Assembly: GCA_945948535.1 (NCBI GenBank)
Contig: CAMFBN010000024.1
Span: forward strand, 1 to 34,366
DNA: 34,366 nucleotides
Reading direction: 5' to 3'
Source of the DNA: an uncultured Clostridia bacterium
Lineage (GTDB): Bacteria; Bacillota; Clostridia; Oscillospirales; Oscillospiraceae
Of this stretch, positions 18,154-26,468 are shown in pieces (positions within the stretch are counted from its first letter, which is position 1; every line of letters starts with the position of its first letter). The notes below the pieces were generated by a model, which saw only the letters and a list, made by a program, of their open reading frames with translations, searched no databases and was not told where the DNA came from. The translations under genes and the position numbers were made by a program.

Positions 18154-18399
18154 CTTTACTTACATAAAAACCTTGCGGTACCACTCTTTTTGCCGCGAAA
18201 CGCGGCCACCTCATGACGGTCCAACAACCGTCTCCCGCTGTATCGGTCGGGCTCCGTCCTGCCTACTTGAAGCTCTTTCAGCAAGGCCGCTCAGAGGCCA
18301 GTATACAGTCTCACCCGCCGCTGCCTCGCACCGACCGGCAGCTCTCTGGAGGAGGGAAGGAAACTGCTTTTTCCTCTTCAAAGCGTTATCTCTATGTGT
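18114..18399 (-). ncRNA. T-box riboswitch leader upstream of ilvA
   Basis: tRNA-sensing leader. On the minus strand it has the T-box AGAGTGGTACCGCAAG at 18172-18187 and an upstream Stem I with GCTGCC/GGCAGC near its tip. A K-turn-like lower part (GAAGAGG with CCTCTGAG) is visible. A terminator follows: a 12-base stem at 18122-18133 with 18142-18153 (one G.U pair), then seven T. The predicted specifier side reads TGTATACTGG. ACT (Thr) and CTG (Leu), each followed by a purine, are candidates, as is ATA. No ATC occurs in the leader. The 5' end is inferred from the promoter. Confidence 0.93.
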
Positions 18400-18404
18400 G
18401 GGGG

Positions 18405-18433
18405 ATTATAACATGAGAAGCCAAAAGTGTCAA
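18405..18433 (-). promoter_or_regulatory. Consensus sigma-A promoter for the ilvA T-box transcript
   Basis: On the minus strand TTGACA, a 17-base spacer and TATAAT. Both boxes match the consensus exactly, so control probably lies in the leader and not in the strength of initiation. Confidence 0.93.
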
Positions 18434-18472
18434 GCCCTGAAATGCAAAAGTCTTTCGGTGATGAACACATTT

Positions 18473-18500
18473 GTAGGGCTTATGTCTGACTCCGCCCTAC
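18473..18500. repeat. Weak inverted repeat with a GTAGGGC head
   Basis: GTAGGGC and GCCCTAC, 14 bases apart, in the gap between ilvE and the T-box promoter. The head resembles that of the REP at the RAYT unit, but the stem body is different. Confidence 0.35.
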
Positions 18501-18510
18501 GATAGGAAAG

Positions 18511-18539
18511 GCAAACCGGGGACGAAATTTCGTCCCCGG
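18511..18539 (-). terminator. Probable terminator of ilvE
   Basis: A perfect 24-base palindrome at 18516-18539 (arms CCGGGGACGAAA), 8 bases after the ilvE stop. On the minus strand it is followed by TTTGCCTTT, a weak U-tract. Confidence 0.75.
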
Positions 18540-18547
18540 CGGTAGTA

Positions 18548-19558
18548 TTACTCGATAACCTGAATCCAGCCCTTGGGTGCTTCGATGCGGCCCATCTGGA
18601 TGCCGGTGAGGGTGTCGTACAGCTTCTGGATGGTGGGGCCCATGCCGGCGTAGTGGATTTCCTTTCCGTGGTCCACGATGGTGCCCAAGGGGGAAATCAC
18701 GGCGGCGGTGCCGCACAGACCGGCCTCGGTGAAGTCGCCCAGCTCAGTCAGGGCCACGGGACGCTCCTCGACTTCCATGCCCAGATACTCTTTGGCGACG
18801 TAGACCAGAGAGCGGCGGGTGATGGAGGGCAGAATGGTGTCGGACTTGGGGGTGACCAGGGTGTTGCCCTTGATGAAGATCACGTTGGCGCCGCCGGTTT
18901 CCTCGATGTGGGTACGGGTGGCAGAGTCCACGTAGACGTTTTCGTCATAGCCCTTCTCGTGGGCGTCCACGATGTTGTACAGGCTCATGGCGTAGTTCAG
19001 GCCGGCCTTGACGTGACCGGTGCCCCGGGGGGCTGCCCGGTCGAGGTCAGAGATGCGGACGGTCAGGGGCTTCACGCCGCCCTTGAAGTAGGGGCCGACG
19101 GGAGTGGCAAAGACTCGGAACTGGTACTCGTTGGCGGGTTTGACGCCGATGATGGAGTCGTAGCCGAACATGAAGGGGCGGATATACAGGGTCGCGCCGG
19201 AGCCGAAGGGGGGCACCCATGCGGCGTTGGCGCGGACGGTCTGAATGACAGCGTCTACGAACTTATCCTCGGGATAGACGGGCATCTTCAGCCGCTCACA
19301 GGACTGAGCCATCCGGGCGGCGTTCAGGTCGGGGCGGAAGCAGACGATGCGGCCGTCCTCAGCGGTATAGGCCTTCATGCCCTCAAAGCAGGTCTGGGCG
19401 TACTGCAATACGCAGGCACACTCGCTCATGGTGATGGTGGCGTCGTCGGTGAGAACGCCGTCATCCCACGCGCCGTTTTTGTAGTTGGAGACGAAGCGCT
19501 TGTCGGTCTTGACGTAGCCGAAGCCAAGGCTGCTCCAGTCGATATTTTTCTTTTCCAT
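18548..19558 (-). CDS. ilvE: Branched-chain amino acid aminotransferase
   Basis: PLP fold-type IV transaminase for the last step of Ile, Val and Leu synthesis. The start MEKKNIDW is chosen because AGAGGTG lies 7 bases upstream; a GTG nine bases earlier would collide with that site. This gives 336 residues, close to the BCAT-II length. Motifs are the PLP Lys region GTGHVKAGLNYAMSL, EETGGANVIFI, and the C-terminal AGLCGTAAVISP phosphate-binding loop. It is transcribed alone from its own promoter, divergent from the his operon, and has a separate terminator, so it is not under the T-box. Confidence 0.97.
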   Translation of the reverse strand: MEKKNIDWSSLGFGYVKTDKRFVSNYKNGAWDDGVLTDDATITMSECACVLQYAQTCFEGMKAYTAEDGRIVCFRPDLNAARMAQSCERLKMPVYPEDKFVDAVIQTVRANAAWVPPFGSGATLYIRPFMFGYDSIIGVKPANEYQFRVFATPVGPYFKGGVKPLTVRISDLDRAAPRGTGHVKAGLNYAMSLYNIVDAHEKGYDENVYVDSATRTHIEETGGANVIFIKGNTLVTPKSDTILPSITRRSLVYVAKEYLGMEVEERPVALTELGDFTEAGLCGTAAVISPLGTIVDHGKEIHYAGMGPTIQKLYDTLTGIQMGRIEAPKGWIQVIE

Positions 19559-19594
19559 GGGAAACACCTCTCATAGCTATTCAGATGATTTTCC

Positions 19595-19623
19595 ATTTTA
19601 CCACTATGAAAGCCGCAGGTCAA
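19595..19623 (-). promoter_or_regulatory. Sigma-A promoter of ilvE
   Basis: On the minus strand TTGACC, a 17-base spacer and TAAAAT. The -10 region reads GTGGTAAAAT, nearly the same as the divergent his promoter (GTGGTAAAGT). Confidence 0.8.
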
Positions 19624-19657
19624 TAGGCTAAGGCGAAAAATGTTTCTTTCTGACGGA

Positions 19658-19692
19658 CAGATGTTTCCGACATAAACGCACAAAAACATCTG
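19658..19692. promoter_or_regulatory. Inverted repeat between the ilvE and yerC/his promoters
   Basis: CAGATGTTT (19658-19666) and AAACATCTG (19684-19692) are exact reverse complements, separated by 17 bases. They lie upstream of both -35 boxes. A further ATGTTTC occurs at about 19640. This could be an operator for a shared regulator; no regulator is known from the sequence. Confidence 0.5.
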
Positions 19693-19713
19693 GCGAATTT
19701 TGTAAAAAATGAC

Positions 19714-19742
19714 TTGACTTTAGCGAGGTAAAGTGGTAAAGT
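19714..19742 (+). promoter_or_regulatory. Sigma-A promoter of the yerC/his operon
   Basis: TTGACT, a 17-base spacer and TAAAGT. The direct repeat GGTAAAGTGGTAAAGT overlaps the -10 box and might be a binding site. The leader is only about 30 bases, with no attenuator or T-box. Confidence 0.8.
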
Positions 19743-19777
19743 TACAGAAACAAAATCCGGGAAAGGAATCGAACACT

Positions 19778-20098
19778 ATGACAAAACTGCGACACCGTGA
19801 CGAGGAACTGTTTTATGAAGCGGTCATGACCCTGCGTTCTCAGGAGGATTGCAGGCGCTTCTTTGAGGATATCTGCACCATTAAGGAATTGCAGGCCATT
19901 GCCCAGCGGATGCGGGTGGCCTGCCTGCTGGACAGCGGCAGCAACTATCTTGAAGTGTCGGAGGCCACCGGGGCCAGCTCCGCCACCATCAGCCGGGTGA
20001 ACCGGTGCCTGAACTACGGCAGCGGCTACCGGGAAGCCATCGATAATTTGAAGAAGGCGGGAAAGCTCAATGACGACGGATCAGATTTGGAGAAGTGA
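19778..20098 (+). CDS. YerC/YecD-type TrpR-like regulator
   Basis: A 106-residue DNA-binding protein of the TrpR/YerC/YecD family. The helix-turn-helix is visible near residues 62-80 (SEATGASSATISRVNRCL), preceded by the family's TIKELQAIAQRMRVA. The ATG at 19778 is chosen because AAAGGAA lies about 9 bases upstream. As the promoter-proximal gene of the his operon, overlapping hisZ by 29 bases, it is a good candidate for an autoregulator of histidine synthesis. That role is inference from position and not shown by sequence. Confidence 0.88.
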   Translation: MTKLRHRDEELFYEAVMTLRSQEDCRRFFEDICTIKELQAIAQRMRVACLLDSGSNYLEVSEATGASSATISRVNRCLNYGSGYREAIDNLKKAGKLNDDGSDLEK

Positions 20099-21140
20099 GG
20101 AGCAGGCGGTGTTTGCCCTGCGGGGGCTGTACCAGCGCTACGGCTACGCCCCCTATAAAATGAGTCAGTTTGAAGAATACGACCTGTATGTGCGCAACAA
20201 GGACTTTTTGATTTCCGACAAGATTATCACCTTCTCCGGCGAGGGCGGCAAGCTCATGGCCCTGAAGCCAGACGTGACGCTGTCTATCGTGAAGAACGCC
20301 CCGGAGGAACCCGGCGTGGTGCAGAAGGTCTACTACAGCGAGAACGTCTACCGGGACTACCGGGAGATCATGCAGGCGGGCCTGGAATGTGTGGGTGACC
20401 TGACCCAATACGACATTGCCGAGGCCGTTCTGCTGGCGGTGAAGAGCCTTGACCTGCTGGGGGGGCGGTATGTGCTGGATATCTCCCACATGGGCCTGCT
20501 GGCGGCGGTGCTGGAGCGCTGCGGCTTTGACGAAGGAAAACAGAAGCAGGCCATGGCCTGCCTGCGGCAGAAGAATACCCATGATTTGAAGGAACTGTGC
20601 GGGGACAATGCGGACGCGTGGGAAACCTTGCAGGCCCTGTCTGGCTGCCGGGGCGGGGCGGAAGAATTGGAGGCCCTGAGCCCTCACCTCACCGGGGAAG
20701 CCGAGCAGGCGGCGGTAGCGGAATTGAAAGCCCTGCTGGAAATGCTGAAAGAACGGGGCTATGCAGAAAGCGTGCGGATGGATTTCTCTGTCAGCAATGA
20801 TCTGGGCTACTACAGTGGCGTGGTGTTCCGGGGCTATCTGGAAGGAATTCCCGCGAGCATTCTTTCGGGCGGGCAGTACGACAAGCTGCCCCGGAAAATG
20901 GGCAGGAAAAGCCGTGCCATTGGCTTCGCGGTGTATGCAGACCTTTTGCAGGAACGCAGCCGGGAGGACAATTCCTTTGATGTAGATACGCTCATCCTCC
21001 ATGATGGCACCGTGTCCCTGTCGGAGGTGAACCGGGCGGCGAAGGCGGCATCGAAGAACGGAAGTGTTTTGGTGGCCACCACTGCGCCCAAGGGCAGAAG
21101 CTGGAAAAATCTGGTGACGTTAAAAGGAGGGGCGCAATGA
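20070..21140 (+). CDS. hisZ: ATP phosphoribosyltransferase regulatory subunit
   Basis: HisRS-like paralogue that lacks tRNA charging and is needed by the short HisG for activity and histidine feedback. The 356-residue protein shows class II synthetase-like motifs: GGKLMALKPDVTLSI, QKVYYSENVYRDYREIMQAG, and the C-terminal SILSGGQYDKLPRKMGR region, without the anticodon-binding domain. It starts inside yerC, and its end overlaps hisG by 4 bases (ATGA). HisZ with a 211-residue HisG is a well-known pairing. Confidence 0.95.
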   Translation: MTTDQIWRSEEQAVFALRGLYQRYGYAPYKMSQFEEYDLYVRNKDFLISDKIITFSGEGGKLMALKPDVTLSIVKNAPEEPGVVQKVYYSENVYRDYREIMQAGLECVGDLTQYDIAEAVLLAVKSLDLLGGRYVLDISHMGLLAAVLERCGFDEGKQKQAMACLRQKNTHDLKELCGDNADAWETLQALSGCRGGAEELEALSPHLTGEAEQAAVAELKALLEMLKERGYAESVRMDFSVSNDLGYYSGVVFRGYLEGIPASILSGGQYDKLPRKMGRKSRAIGFAVYADLLQERSREDNSFDVDTLILHDGTVSLSEVNRAAKAASKNGSVLVATTAPKGRSWKNLVTLKGGAQ

Positions 21141-21772
21141 TGGATTGGATTAACATTGCCCTTCCCAAAGGACGGCTGGGGGAAAAAGCTTACGCCATGC
21201 TTAAAAACAGCGGCTACGAATGCCCCGCCATCGAGGACCCGGGCCGGAAGCTCATCTTCGAGAACCCGGAGAAAAAGGTGCGTTACTTCTGGGTCAAGCC
21301 CTCGGACGTGGCGATTTATGTGGAGCGAGGTGCGGCAGACCTTGGCATCGTTGGCAAGGACATCTTGCTGGAATACGAGCCGGAGGTCTATGAGCTGCTG
21401 GATCTGAAGATGGGCAGGTGCCGTATGGCGGTTGCCGGCAAGAAGGACTTCCGGGAGCCGGTGGGACAGACTCTGAAGGTTGCTACCAAATTTCCCAACA
21501 TAACCCGGAATTATTACGCAGGAAAGTGCCGGGATATCGACATCATCCACCTGAACGGCTCCATCGAGCTGGCCCCCATTCTGGGCCTGAGCCACGTCAT
21601 TGTGGATATTGTGGAGACAGGCACGACTCTGCGGGAGAATAATCTGACGGTGTACGAGGAAATCGTGCCCATCAGCGCGCGGCTCATTTCCAACGTGGCA
21701 AGCTATCAGTTCAAGGACGCAGAAATCAACGCCATTCGGGCGAGTTTGCAGAAACAGGTGGAAGAAAAATGA
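21137..21772 (+). CDS. hisG: ATP phosphoribosyltransferase catalytic subunit, short form
   Basis: First step of histidine synthesis: ATP plus PRPP to phosphoribosyl-ATP. The 211 residues lack the C-terminal regulatory domain of the long form, and so require HisZ. N-terminal IALPKGRLGEKA, then GAADLGIVGKDILLE, and the PRPP-binding loop IVDIVETGTTLRENNL are visible. It overlaps hisZ and hisD by 4 bases each, a sign of tight translational coupling. A second Met follows the first, and either may be used. Confidence 0.97.
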   Translation: MMDWINIALPKGRLGEKAYAMLKNSGYECPAIEDPGRKLIFENPEKKVRYFWVKPSDVAIYVERGAADLGIVGKDILLEYEPEVYELLDLKMGRCRMAVAGKKDFREPVGQTLKVATKFPNITRNYYAGKCRDIDIIHLNGSIELAPILGLSHVIVDIVETGTTLRENNLTVYEEIVPISARLISNVASYQFKDAEINAIRASLQKQVEEK

Positions 21773-23049
21773 TTAAAATTATGAAGTACGGGCAGGTGCC
21801 CAATTCGGAAATTTTTTCCCGGGTCACCCCCACGGTGGACGTGGCAGGCATCGTTGCCGACATTCTTTACGACGTGCGCAAAAACGGCGACAAGGCGGTG
21901 CTGGCCTACTGCGCCAAATTCGACAAGGCGGAACTGGATACGCTGGAAGTATCCAAGCAGGAAATCGCGGAAGCCATTGATGCCGTAGAGCCGGAATTTT
22001 TGGAGATTTTAAAGGAAGCGGCGGCCAACATCCGGGCCTTCCACTCCCGGCAGGTACGCAATAGCTTTGTCCTCGCGGACAGACCCGGCATCGTGCTGGG
22101 CCAGAAGGTGACTCCCATCGAGAAGGTGGGCGTCTACGTCCCCGGCGGCACGGCGGCCTACCCTTCCACGGTGCTGATGGATACCATCCCCGCGAAAATT
22201 GCCGGATGCCCCCAGATTGTGATGGTGACTCCTCCCGGCAGGGACGGAAAGGTGAGCCCCGCCATTCTGGCGGCTGCCAGCATCGCCGGTGTGGACAGAA
22301 TTTTCAAGGTGGGCGGCGCACAGGCCATCGCGGCGTTGGCCTACGGCACGGAATCCATTCCTAAGGTGGACAAAATCGTCGGCCCCGGCAACGCCTTTGT
22401 GGCGGAGGCCAAGAAGCAGGTCTTCGGCATGGTGTCCATCGACATGATTGCCGGGCCCAGCGAGATTCTGGTGATTGCCGACGGAAAGAGCAATCCCGTC
22501 CATGTGGCGGCGGATTTACTGAGTCAGGCCGAGCACGATAAGCTTGCCAGCGCGGTGCTGGTGACAGACAGCGAGAAATTAGCGAATGCCGTCAGCGAGG
22601 AACTGGAACGCCAGCTGCCGAAGCTCCCCCGGGAGGAAATCGCCCGGGCTTCCATTGACAATAACGGAAAAATCATCGTGGCGGAAAATCTGATGCAGGG
22701 CATCGAAATCGCCAACGAGATTGCCCCGGAGCATCTGGAGCTGGTGGTGGACGACCCCTTTGCTTACCTGGACGCGGTGAAAAACGCCGGTTCCATCTTC
22801 ATGGGCCGCAGCTGCCCGGAAGCGCTGGGCGACTACTTCGCCGGCCCCAATCACACCCTGCCCACCTCCGGCACGGCCCGGTTCTCCAGCCCCCTGAGCG
22901 TGGACGACTTCGTGAAAAAGAGCCAGTTCAGCTACTATACCGCTGACGCTTTGGCGTCCGTAGCGGACAAAATCGCCGCCTTCGCCGAAAAAGAGGGCCT
23001 TCGCGCCCACGGGCGCAGCGTTACCATCCGGAAGGAGGGGGAGGTATGA
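21769..23049 (+). CDS. hisD: Histidinol dehydrogenase
   Basis: Zinc enzyme that performs the last two oxidations, histidinol to histidine, with NAD. The 426 residues match the family. Typical segments are VGVYVPGGTAAYPSTVLM, the nucleotide-binding VGPGNAFVAEAKKQVFG, IDMIAGPSEILVIAD, and the active-site GPNHTLPTSGTARFSSPLSV. It lies between hisG and hisC, overlapping both by 4 bases. Confidence 0.98.
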   Translation: MIKIMKYGQVPNSEIFSRVTPTVDVAGIVADILYDVRKNGDKAVLAYCAKFDKAELDTLEVSKQEIAEAIDAVEPEFLEILKEAAANIRAFHSRQVRNSFVLADRPGIVLGQKVTPIEKVGVYVPGGTAAYPSTVLMDTIPAKIAGCPQIVMVTPPGRDGKVSPAILAAASIAGVDRIFKVGGAQAIAALAYGTESIPKVDKIVGPGNAFVAEAKKQVFGMVSIDMIAGPSEILVIADGKSNPVHVAADLLSQAEHDKLASAVLVTDSEKLANAVSEELERQLPKLPREEIARASIDNNGKIIVAENLMQGIEIANEIAPEHLELVVDDPFAYLDAVKNAGSIFMGRSCPEALGDYFAGPNHTLPTSGTARFSSPLSVDDFVKKSQFSYYTADALASVADKIAAFAEKEGLRAHGRSVTIRKEGEV

Positions 23050-24107
23050 GCCGCTTCCTGAACCAGCAGTACCAAAGCCTGGAGGCCTACACCCCCGGCG
23101 AACAGCCACGGGATATGCAGTACATCAAGCTGAACACCAACGAATCCCCCTACCCCCCGGCCCCTTCCGTGGTGGAAGCCATGACGGGGCAGCAGGTGGA
23201 GCTGCTGCGGCTGTACTCCGACCCCACAGCGAAAAATCTCAAGGAAAAGCTGGCGGGGCTGTACGGGGTCAGCCCGGAAAACGTGTTTGTGTCCAACGGC
23301 TCTGACGAGGTGCTGAACTTTGCCTTTATGGCCTTTGGCGGCAACGGCGCGGTGTTCCCGGACATCAGCTATGGCTTTTACGAGGTTTACGCCGAGCTTT
23401 ACGGCATCAACGCCGAGAAAATCCCGCTGGAAGCGGATTTTTCCGTGGATTATCGGAAGTATTGCGGCAGAAACAAAATGGTGGTCATCGCAAACCCCAA
23501 CGCCCCCACCGGCATGACCATCCCTGTCTGGCAGATCGAGGAAATTGTGAAAACCAATCCCGATTCGCTGGTGCTGATTGACGAGGCCTACGTGGATTTC
23601 GGCGGGGAGACCTGCCTGCCGCTGACTGAGGTATACGACAATCTCCTTGTGACGCGGACATTTTCCAAGTCCCGGTGCCTTGCCGGCGGACGGCTGGGCT
23701 ACGCCTTTGCAAACCCCGCCATCATTGCGGATTTGGAGAAAATCAAGTATTCCACCAATCCCTACAATATTAACCGCCTGACCCTGCTGCTGGGGGAAAA
23801 AACTGTGGATGCGGAAGACTATTATCAGGAGAAGTGTGCGGAGATTCAAAAGACCCGGGCGTGGACGGTGGAGCAGCTGGAAGAGTTGGACTTTACGGTG
23901 CTGCCCAGCAAGGCAAACTTCATTTTTGTAAAAAGCGACAAAATAGACGGTGGGGAGCTGTACAGAAAGCTGAAAGAGAAGGGCATTCTGGTGCGGCATT
24001 TCACAAGCCCCAGAATCTGCCAGTACAACCGGGTCACCATCGGCACGCAGGCGCAGATGCAGACTCTGGTGGACACCGTGAAAGAGGTGCTTTATGAGAA
24101 TCAGTGA
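23046..24107 (+). CDS. hisC: Histidinol-phosphate aminotransferase
   Basis: PLP fold-type I aminotransferase that makes histidinol phosphate. The 353-residue protein shows NTNESPYPP at the N-terminus, ANPNAPTG, DEAYVDFGGE with the PLP-contacting Asp and Tyr, the Schiff-base Lys in TFSKSRCLAGGRLGY, and a C-terminal RVTIGTQAQM carrying the carboxylate-binding Arg. Its start overlaps the hisD stop and its end overlaps hisB by 14 bases. Confidence 0.97.
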   Translation: MSRFLNQQYQSLEAYTPGEQPRDMQYIKLNTNESPYPPAPSVVEAMTGQQVELLRLYSDPTAKNLKEKLAGLYGVSPENVFVSNGSDEVLNFAFMAFGGNGAVFPDISYGFYEVYAELYGINAEKIPLEADFSVDYRKYCGRNKMVVIANPNAPTGMTIPVWQIEEIVKTNPDSLVLIDEAYVDFGGETCLPLTEVYDNLLVTRTFSKSRCLAGGRLGYAFANPAIIADLEKIKYSTNPYNINRLTLLLGEKTVDAEDYYQEKCAEIQKTRAWTVEQLEELDFTVLPSKANFIFVKSDKIDGGELYRKLKEKGILVRHFTSPRICQYNRVTIGTQAQMQTLVDTVKEVLYENQ

Positions 24108-24675
24108 AATCAACCGGAACACGGCGGAAACCCAAATCAGCCTGAAGCTGAATCTGGACGGCACGGGTAAGGCGAATATCGACACCGGGGTGGGCTTTCT
24201 CAACCATATGCTGACCCTGTTCGCCGCCCACGGAAAATTTGACTTAAGTGTATCCTGCAATGGAGACACAGATGTGGACGACCACCACAGCGTGGAGGAC
24301 ATCGGCATCTGTCTGGGGCAGGCCTTTCAGGCGGCGCTGGGGGACAAGCGGGGCATCACCCGCTACGGAAGCTTCCTGCTTCCCATGGACGAGGCTTTGA
24401 TTTTGTCGGCGGTGGACATTTCCGGCAGAAGCTGCCTGTGCTGCGAACTGGACGTTCCCACGGAGAAAATCGGAACCTTTGACACGGAACTGGTGGAGGA
24501 ATTCTTCCTTGGCTTCGTTCGGAACTGCCCCATGAGCCTGCACCTGCGGCAGTTGGCCGGCAAGAACGCCCACCACATCGTGGAGGGAGCCTTCAAGTCC
24601 GTGGGCCGGGCCCTGAAAGCGGCGGTGGCCCTCGACGGCACCGATGAAATCCCGTCCACCAAGGGGGTTCTGTGA
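24094..24675 (+). CDS. hisB: Imidazoleglycerol-phosphate dehydratase
   Basis: Manganese-dependent dehydratase, monofunctional at 193 residues. It lacks the histidinol-phosphatase domain fused to HisB in enterobacteria. The two repeats of the fold show the metal-binding DDHHSVEDIGICLG and KNAHHIVEGAFKSVGRALK. N-terminal DTGVGFLNHML is diagnostic. The stop overlaps the start of hisH. Confidence 0.98.
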   Translation: MRISEINRNTAETQISLKLNLDGTGKANIDTGVGFLNHMLTLFAAHGKFDLSVSCNGDTDVDDHHSVEDIGICLGQAFQAALGDKRGITRYGSFLLPMDEALILSAVDISGRSCLCCELDVPTEKIGTFDTELVEEFFLGFVRNCPMSLHLRQLAGKNAHHIVEGAFKSVGRALKAAVALDGTDEIPSTKGVL

Positions 24676-25289
24676 TGATTGGCATTATCGACTACGGCGT
24701 GGGGAATCTGTTTTCCCTGTGTTCCTCCTGCAAGGCCATCGGCGAGGAGGCCTTCGTCAGCGGCGACGCTTCCGCGCTTTCCAAAGCCGACCGGTTGATT
24801 TTGCCCGGCGTGGGCGCCTTTGAGGACGCGGCGAAAAAACTCCGGGACACCGGCATGGCGGACTTTGTGCGGCAGCAGGCAGCGGCAGGGAAGCCCCTTC
24901 TCGGCATCTGCCTTGGAATGCAGCTGCTGTTTGAAAAGAGCTACGAATACGGCTGCCATGAGGGGCTGGGGCTGCTGAAGGGGCAGGTCGTCCCCATGGA
25001 GGGCAGGCTCCCGGCGGGCCTGAAAATCCCTCACATGGGCTGGAATGCGCTGGACGTGAAGGGCGGAACCTTGCTCACGGGGCTGAGTGGGCAGTACGTC
25101 TACTTTGTCCACTCCTTTTTCGCGGAAAACTGCGAAGAGTCCCTCGCCGCCGTGACGGAGTACGGCATCCCCATCACCGCCGCCGTGGAAAAGGGCAACA
25201 TTTATGGCTGCCAGTTCCACCCGGAAAAGAGCGGCAATGTGGGTATGCGGATCCTGCGCCGTTTTGCGGGGCAGGAGAAAACGGTGTGA
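24675..25289 (+). CDS. hisH: Imidazole glycerol phosphate synthase, glutaminase subunit
   Basis: Class I glutaminase that channels ammonia to HisF. The start MIGIIDYGVGN is preferred, with AAGGGGG 7 bases before the ATG; a GTG directly upstream would add one residue. Catalytic Cys is in GICLGMQLLF, and the His/Glu pair in QFHPEKS. The 204-residue length is normal. Its HisF partner is two genes further, because a glycosyltransferase gene intervenes. The usual hisH-hisA adjacency is therefore broken. Confidence 0.97.
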   Translation: MIGIIDYGVGNLFSLCSSCKAIGEEAFVSGDASALSKADRLILPGVGAFEDAAKKLRDTGMADFVRQQAAAGKPLLGICLGMQLLFEKSYEYGCHEGLGLLKGQVVPMEGRLPAGLKIPHMGWNALDVKGGTLLTGLSGQYVYFVHSFFAENCEESLAAVTEYGIPITAAVEKGNIYGCQFHPEKSGNVGMRILRRFAGQEKTV

Positions 25290-25310
25290 AAGGGATTGAG
25301 GGATAATAAA

Positions 25311-26468
25311 ATGCAGAGCAAAAACAACAAGATCGGCGTTGACCTGATGCTGATTTCGCCGGAGGAAATCGCGGCCAACCGAATTACAGGGTCTATCGCC
25401 GTGTTTACAGGCGAAATTCTGGACGAGATTGCAAAGGAGAACCGGAGCGGAGAGTTCGTGCTGATTATCAATTCCGCCGCCCGCAGTCTGGTGTCCAGCC
25501 GGTTCCCGGACTTTGAACTATGCGAGATCGGAGGGTGGGTGACGCGGGTGAGTCACCGGCTGACCGGAAAACTGATGGAGCATACGCTGATAAAATACGA
25601 TGTCTACAACCGCACCTTGAAAAGGAAGGGGATTACCCGGGTCTGGTTCCCGTACATGGTTCCCAGATATGTGAATCATACCAGAGTGGACTATGTGGGC
25701 ACCTGCCACGATTTGATCGGACTGATTGACCACGGGTATGAGGCTGAGGAATACGCCAGAACCTTCGCCAACGCAAAGGGTATGGCAACGATCTCGAATT
25801 ATGTAAAGCAGCAGGTGATATCCCAATTCGGCATCGATGGGGGCTGTATTGATATGATTCCCAATCCCATTGCCATGGAAGACATGTGTGGGGGGACAAA
25901 GCCCATTCCGGAGCTGGTCAATCGGAAATATCTGCTGGATGTTAACGGCTATGCTCCGAGAAAGAACACGCTGACGATGATCGAGGCCTTCGGCAGGATC
26001 AAAGACGATACGGACTGCGATCTGGTGCTGTGCGGCGGCTATAAGGCGGATGATTATTACGACAGCTGTGCTGCGCTGGCGGAGCGGCTGCAGATCACGG
26101 ACCGGGTTCATATGCTGCTGAGAGTGTCGGAAGAGGAGAAAAACTGGCTGTTCCGGAACTGCGAAATGTGCATCACCCCCTCGGAAAACGAGGGCTTTGG
26201 CAGAACGCCGATTGAGGCGGCTGTCTGCCTGAAGCCGGTGATCTCAACAAAGGCCACATCTCTGGAAGAAGTGACCTGCGGCCTGCTGCATTACTATGAC
26301 AACCCCAGAGATGACAAGGCGCTGGCGGAGTTGATTCTTGAGGTTCTCGCGAATCCCGACAGCCCCGAACGACTCCGGATGATTCGGGATACCTTTGTGG
26401 AACGGTATGCGCCGTCCAATGTGGTCAGGCAGTATCTGGAGATGTTTGAAAGAAGTTTTTCAAAGTAA
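25311..26468 (+). CDS. GT4-family glycosyltransferase within the his operon
   Basis: A 385-residue soluble glycosyltransferase of the GT-B/GT4 type, acceptor unknown. The C-terminal half has the EX7E motif in ENEGFGRTPIEAAVCLKPVIST and the Rossmann start YLLDVNGYAPRKNTLTMIEAF. The N-terminal half has GTCHDLIG and TISNYVKQQV. The ATG at 25311 is chosen because GAGGGAT lies about 6 bases upstream; a TTG fifteen bases earlier overlaps that region. It has no known role in histidine synthesis. Base composition looks less G+C-rich than the his genes on either side, which would fit an acquired gene; I judged this by eye. A multi-hairpin element follows immediately. Confidence 0.9.
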   Translation: MQSKNNKIGVDLMLISPEEIAANRITGSIAVFTGEILDEIAKENRSGEFVLIINSAARSLVSSRFPDFELCEIGGWVTRVSHRLTGKLMEHTLIKYDVYNRTLKRKGITRVWFPYMVPRYVNHTRVDYVGTCHDLIGLIDHGYEAEEYARTFANAKGMATISNYVKQQVISQFGIDGGCIDMIPNPIAMEDMCGGTKPIPELVNRKYLLDVNGYAPRKNTLTMIEAFGRIKDDTDCDLVLCGGYKADDYYDSCAALAERLQITDRVHMLLRVSEEEKNWLFRNCEMCITPSENEGFGRTPIEAAVCLKPVISTKATSLEEVTCGLLHYYDNPRDDKALAELILEVLANPDSPERLRMIRDTFVERYAPSNVVRQYLEMFERSFSK

